Assembly (NCBI GenBank): GCA_942486035.1 | Contig: CALNXK010000040.1 | Span: forward strand, 2,286,001-2,350,000 | Source: Porites lobata | Taxonomy: Eukaryota > Cnidaria > Anthozoa > Scleractinia > Poritidae | DNA length: 64,000 nucleotides | Direction of reading: 5' to 3' | Shown here: piece after piece, positions 59,400 through 64,000 of the stretch | Position numbering within the stretch: position 1 is the stretch's first letter | Layout: the number at the start of each line of letters is the position of its first letter | Notes under the pieces: model-generated | Seen by the model: only the letters and a program-made list of their open reading frames with translations | Databases searched by the model: none | Told to the model about the DNA's origin: nothing | Translations under genes and position numbers: made by a program

Positions 59400-60900
59400 G
59401 CTTTACAATTTTATTCGATGGTGCTTTTTGTTTGTTAGTAGTTATGGTAGAGGGAGATGAAAGTAGCCGGCGGTTTTGGTCGACTACCGGCTCTTATTGA
59501 CAGCCCTACTCCCTCGAATCTCAGTATGCTGTAGATTGAGGTATCCTGTGATCTAAAATACAACTTTTACAGGGCAAACTTAAATCAATATCAATTTTAG
59601 CCCCCTAAATATAATTTCCCTATTTAACCCGGCGCCGATATTAGAAAGTTAAGACATTTATTTTTTATATATGAACTTGCAAATAACTACTCTAATTTCT
59701 AATCATATCTATCAATAACTTCATTGAATTCTCTTACATTCTGCAAATAAACAAAATTAAAACTCGACATAAAATCCGATAGTCTATACTTAAAAAAATC
59801 GTGGTAAATCGGAAAATCTCGGTTAACATTAAGTCAGTTTAATGGTCGGATAAAAATGAACGATACATAAGGAATTCAATCGTTTAATGAAAACTACAAC
59901 ATGCACTACATTTAAAACGGGAAGAACGCCCCTTACTGTATTATTTCCAGTTGTGGACTGATAAAAAGGACTTACGAGTCACTCTCATGCATTTAAGACA
60001 AACCTGGATTTTCATGTGGATGGAACATCAAGACTGACTGGTTTTGTTTCCCACAATCCTTCAAATTATCTGGGTAAAATATGTAGATATTTCACATAAC
60101 ATTAGATAACAAACTATAATTATATCTTGTGGCTGAGAATTTCGGTCATGAAAAACACCTTATATTTCACGTGAATAAGAAATAACGGTTATAGGGTTTT
60201 TGATCCAAAACATGCTGAACAAAAATATCTGGTGATACGAAATCCCTCAGACAAACCTACCCACCCCTCTCCCCAGCAATTAATTGCCTTCATGATAGTT
60301 CACAACTGGTTCACACCACATAATACTCACGCAAATAATTTAAATTGTATTTTCCGCTAGCAAAAGTCTATAGCAATAAGTAATTGTTTAGGGCCAGTCG
60401 TGCAAAATCCACAGGCGCTTTCCCTGGTGAAAAACCTTGCGGGATTTTCAAGGATCTTTGAAGATCTGCACAAGTATCTTATAATGATCTCATGTTATAA
60501 CAGGTCCTGAAGGATCTTAAAAAGAAGATCTTCAAGGAATTGCTAAATAAATAACTACTTTCTTCTAAGATCAATTTCCCACAATTTATAGAATAAAAAA
60601 GACAGGGACCAAGAAGCAAAGTTGTGCACGCCGTACCTCTGATAAAAATAAGCAGAATTTTTTACTATAAATATTCACTTAAAATGTGAGATAACTTTGA
60701 GAAGCTCGACTGACACGCGACCCGACAGTGCCCTTATATTATCCACTTAGTTGTGCCTCAAATGATAAGAAGTTCTGGAGATTCCATTTGGTGGAAGTAC
60801 ATATTGCAACAAATTTGCTTGCATTTCTCAGTATGGCATTGAAAATAAAAGGGAAAGAAATCAACAAAATGTCATTTCCAAATTTACTCCAAATTTCTTT
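59400..60900. other. Mostly non-coding
   Basis: AT-rich. Near 60450-60545 there are repeated AAGGATCTT/AAGATC words. No supported gene. Confidence 0.35.
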
Positions 60901-60937
60901 TATATGCAAAACGTAATTAAAAACAGAACAGGAAGAG

Positions 60938-61135
60938 ATGGCTAAAGGTACCAAATCCCTTACGAAAATAGTTTGTATTTCAATTTTTTTCTTGATTTTG
61001 GAGCACCTACAATGGAAAGCTGCAGAGAAAGAAGGAATAAAAAAATTGTTTACAGATATTGAACAGTTCTTTTTTAAAAAAGAGCTGTTTGGTAAAGAAC
61101 ATTATCAAAGATTACAACTGATAAAAGCAAACTGA
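60938..61135 (+). CDS. Candidate small secreted protein, unrecognised
   Basis: A 65-codon frame from ATG 60938. The N-terminus is basic (MAKGTKSLTK) followed by a hydrophobic core (IVCISIFFLIL), which would act as a signal peptide or anchor. The remainder is charged (EKEGIKKLFTDIEQFF, then KKELFGKEHYQ). AATAAA at 61182-61187, 47 bp after the stop, fits a short 3'UTR. It does not show the FxAG-KR layout. It lies between the 54999 and 62114 genes on the same strand. It may be a chance frame. Confidence 0.3.
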   Translation: MAKGTKSLTKIVCISIFFLILEHLQWKAAEKEGIKKLFTDIEQFFFKKELFGKEHYQRLQLIKAN

Positions 61136-62015
61136 TTACAATTGTTTCAATTAAGTGTACACGAAACATTCGTTGAGAATGAATAAATTTCTTTATAACA
61201 AACTGCATTGAAAGGTTTGCAGTACCTTTTACCAACTATTTTTCCGTCTTGGACTAGAAAGGTCTGAAACATGCACAGTTTTTTCGCCTTAACCCCCGAT
61301 GCGCCACTATTTGGAAACAAAACAAAGCTAATTGAAATCTAGGTTTCAATATTATCGAAATTTTAAATCAACTTCATTATTTCAAGACTTTCTAAAGAAA
61401 TCCATTATCGCCAACCAAGTTGTCATTCCATTTATACCGAGTCACAAATAAGAACACAACGTCATAACTTTACGTGCGCGTTCAGTATATTCTCAATGTT
61501 TCTTCCGACCTTAGTAGTTTACCCCGCAAAAAAAAAGAAACCTCAGTCATCGTAAAGAAGCAATTTTAGTTGTGGGTGTGTGGGGGGCAGGAAAAATAAC
61601 AACTCTTTAGCGCATGATAAGCAAAATCAAATAAGCTAAGGGGGCAACTGACAATGATTTATCTTTGCTTAAAAGTTCCATTAAAACAAAGGCCGATAAA
61701 TTTAACAGATTCAAATACGATTCAGTAATGGCATGGCACGGGTCACAAACACACCGTTTAAATATCACTACACATATACTAAATTACGAGTGCTTTTTCC
61801 AATCAATTTCTCTGTAGAGAGCCAGATGAATTGGTAGCATTAATTGCTTTGGCCGGCGGCCCATAGATTCGGAAGCGGAAAAATGTCTTTTCATTGTCGA
61901 ATGCAAGTCATAACAACAATTGTGTGAGCTATTAGGTACCTTGAAAGTGCACTGTTTGAAAAGAACCGATCCTGAAAAAAACCCACAATCAACACGAACC
62001 ATTATTGACAACAGG

Positions 62016-62024
62016 CATAAAAGG
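62016..62024 (+). promoter_or_regulatory. TATA-like box of the 62114 gene
   Basis: CATAAAAGG, 98 bp before the ATG. Confidence 0.45.
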
Positions 62025-62113
62025 TGATCACCAACTCCCCTGTATTTCACTTTTTTCCGGTTGAATCGACCTGAAATTGACCCGGGTGCATACCAACTGT
62101 TATCTTTATAGAC

Positions 62114-62230
62114 ATGAATTCAAAGACTACTTTTCTACTCTTCACCGTCATACTTGCTGTTGTTTTGTGCCAGAGAATCGACGCTTTTACGGCTGGCGCA
62201 GGAAACATTAAAAAGAGGGATTACAACCAG
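62114..62230 (+). CDS. Secreted peptide precursor, first coding exon (FxAG-KR family member 8)
   Basis: A 39-codon exon. Signal peptide is residues 1-24 (MNSKTTFLLFTVILAV...IDA), then FTAGAGNI and Lys-Lys-Arg, then DYNQ and donor CAG|GTAAAG, phase 0. FTAGAG is identical to the start of the 30477 gene peptide, and the MNSK start is shared with the 36931 and 54999 genes. There is no Gly before the dibasic site, so a free C-terminus is predicted. I found no C-x6-C exon in phase before the end of the window, so the second exon probably lies beyond 64000. Confidence 0.6.
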
Positions 62231-62299
62231 GTAAAGCTCTACTCTACTCTATGCAACTTTTAAACAAATGTTACAAGAAATTATATCTCAAATTCAAGT

Positions 62300-63840
62300 A
62301 CAACACAGAAACTAATCTCAAAATTCTTTCATAATTATTCGAACGTGGGCATCTATTTATTTACTAGCCCAAAAGCCCAATACTGACATTTGCCATATTT
62401 GAAGTATGCCAGTTTTCTTGCATTCGATACACACTTTCTAGTTTTCGCTCTCTTATTTGAACTCCCTAGAGTTGAGAAATAACTTGTATAACGAGATATT
62501 CATATAACTAGACAAAATGAGTTGATTTATAAATCTAAAGCCTTGACATAAAAGTTCACACGAACAAAATGTATTACTACTGGGCCGCGCCCATGAAATA
62601 TCAGAAAATAGCATTGGACACTTCCTCACTGGAGAGCAAGTAAAAAAAGATGACTTTAACATCGGCTAATGAGCAACCTTTAACTATTCTCTCAGTTTTC
62701 CAACCTTTTTACGTTTTTCGTTTTCAGCGCCTTGCCTATATAAAGATAAAAACACAAAATCGTTTTTAATTTTCATTTTAAAAGTTAATAATAGCGAACA
62801 CGCTTGTTTTGCTGTCTTTGTTTTGGGCATAATAAAAGTTTCAATTAAACTTTTGTTCATAATACAATTTGAATTTTCCTTTCGAGAAGTACAAAAGCTT
62901 TTTGAGTCAAACTTCAAGCAAAAATATACCAAAAAAATGTTAGGTGCATGCATTAATTCTAACCAATTATGTACGTATATTACTTTGCTGTTTTCGCTAA
63001 TTGATACGATGCTATTATGCAGTACAGTAGATGATGGGGTTTTCAAGACAAAAACAAATATAAACAACCAAACACTACAAAGTTGACGCTCAACGTAGTA
63101 GTTACTATTAAAACATTCAACTACATACCAGACTCAAAGTGGAAAATCAAGGTTCTACCTTTGACTATACTAGGTATGATTATCCTAACAGAGCTATATG
63201 CTCTCCCAATTCACTAACCAGACTTTCCCTTCGTTGTCTGTCGTGAGATTCCCTGTGTTTATTTCAGAAGTGCTAGCAATTTCGTTTGATGAGCATTAAA
63301 CTCCGTTCGATACCCCTAGCATTACCTACAACTTACCTATAAGTAAGTGTTTTTAATTCTAACGGGCGACAAAGCCAAATATTTTCCTTACTTATCCCCT
63401 CAAACTTTTGTCTAAATTGCGTTTTGCCACTGCTGCTGCGTCATCAAAACAACACGGGAAGTTTAATTGCGAAAGGTACCCCGTGGTTGCATTGTGATTG
63501 ATCTAGAATTCTACAAACAATATACCCCGTTTGACGATAGAGTATCCTTTGATTCTAGATATTCGCAACCCAGTTCTGAGAACTCACAAATTAAAACAAC
63601 TATATTAAATGCTAGGCTTCAGCATGAACTAAAAAAATTATCAGGCTATCTAGACAGTGACATGAAATCTTAATGGTTCGTTTTAGTCCGATTAGCTTAC
63701 TATTTTAAAGTCTCAAGCCCAAAACTATCATAGCAGCTGAAAAAGTCAGCGATTCACTGAGGCTTCTAGTGCTAACTCTGTCACTTCTTTCTAGGACTGT
63801 GTAACAGTTTTATTAGGTTTCAGATGACTATGACTTTTTT
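62300..63840. other. Probable intron of the 62114 gene; nothing recognised
   Basis: AT-rich. Open frames on both strands here have no splice-compatible Cys motif. A strong acceptor at 63793 is followed by only ten codons (DCVTVLLGFR). Confidence 0.35.
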
Positions 63841-63847
63841 GTTACAG

Positions 63848-63961
63848 AGAAAGGAAGCATTTCTTTCTCTTCTTGCTACGATACTGGTCACATTATTAAT
63901 TAATTCAAGGTCCTCTATGACAACTTTTTTATATAAAGTGGAAAGCGGAACTAATTTTTGA
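63848..63961 (+). other. Weak candidate second exon of the 62114 gene
   Basis: After acceptor CTTTTTTGTTACAG a phase-0 frame of 37 codons begins RKEAFLSLLATILVTLLINS. Its length is typical of the family, but it has no cysteine and is hydrophobic. Listed as an alternative only. Confidence 0.15.
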
Positions 63962-64000
63962 TCAACGATACTGTAATCAGTGACCTTTTATTTGATGGTC

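Noticed and set aside
1..64000. CRISPR arrays, tRNA or rRNA genes
   Set aside because: No regularly spaced direct repeats with unique spacers and no convincing tRNA box A/B pair or rRNA segment was seen; the GTTCGAGTT phrases near 57340 are repeat units.

Overview
The window looks like nuclear DNA from an animal, most likely an anthozoan cnidarian such as a stony coral. This is inferred from several things: AT-rich sequence with short genes and phase-0 introns flanked by GT..AG, AATAAA poly(A) signals, TTAGGG telomere-type repeats, many small foldback (MITE-like) elements, and small secreted precursors with Gly-Lys-Arg amidation/cleavage sites of the cnidarian neuropeptide style. There are no bacterial-type operons, no rRNA genes and no tRNA gene that I could recognise. 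Species is not determinable from what I can see.

The main content is a dispersed cluster of small secreted-peptide genes. Eight loci share one plan: a TATA-like box 75-120 bp upstream of the ATG; a first coding exon of 37-52 codons holding a signal peptide, a short segment that usually begins F-x-A-G or a variant, and a dibasic site (often with an amidating Gly); a phase-0 intron; and a second, very divergent terminal exon of 30-55 codons. In four members this second exon carries L-[QE]-x-[IT]-C-x6-C or a close variant. The loci are (exon-1 start, strand): 585(-), 26467(-), 30477(-), 36931(+), 39162(-), 47806(+), 54999(+) and 62114(+). The loci at 585 and 62114 lie near the window edges, and their second exons are uncertain or outside.

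A second, separate pair of secreted precursors (15823 + and 18766 -) lies between them in convergent orientation. They share the start MKGVYF and a conserved 5'UTR splice acceptor, and contain amidation sites GKR/GKK/GRR. The minus copy has acidic spacers before W-x-x-G peptides.

Region by region: 1-3560 holds one peptide gene and a broken Penelope-like GIY-YIG fragment. 3562-9340 is a satellite array of a ~183-bp unit with a TTAGGG core, inverted in its middle part. 9.3-15.7 kb is repeats and foldback elements, with a possible 5' exon for the 15823 gene. 15.8-18.8 kb is the convergent pair around a 620-bp foldback element. 19-25.4 kb is mostly non-coding. 25.4-39.2 kb carries four peptide genes (three minus, one plus). 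39.3-47.7 kb is non-coding apart from MITEs and one decayed reading frame near 44.6 kb. 47.8-62.2 kb carries three peptide genes on the plus strand, plus one small candidate ORF at 60938.

All gene models are from reading the sequence only. Splice sites and second exons need transcript support.
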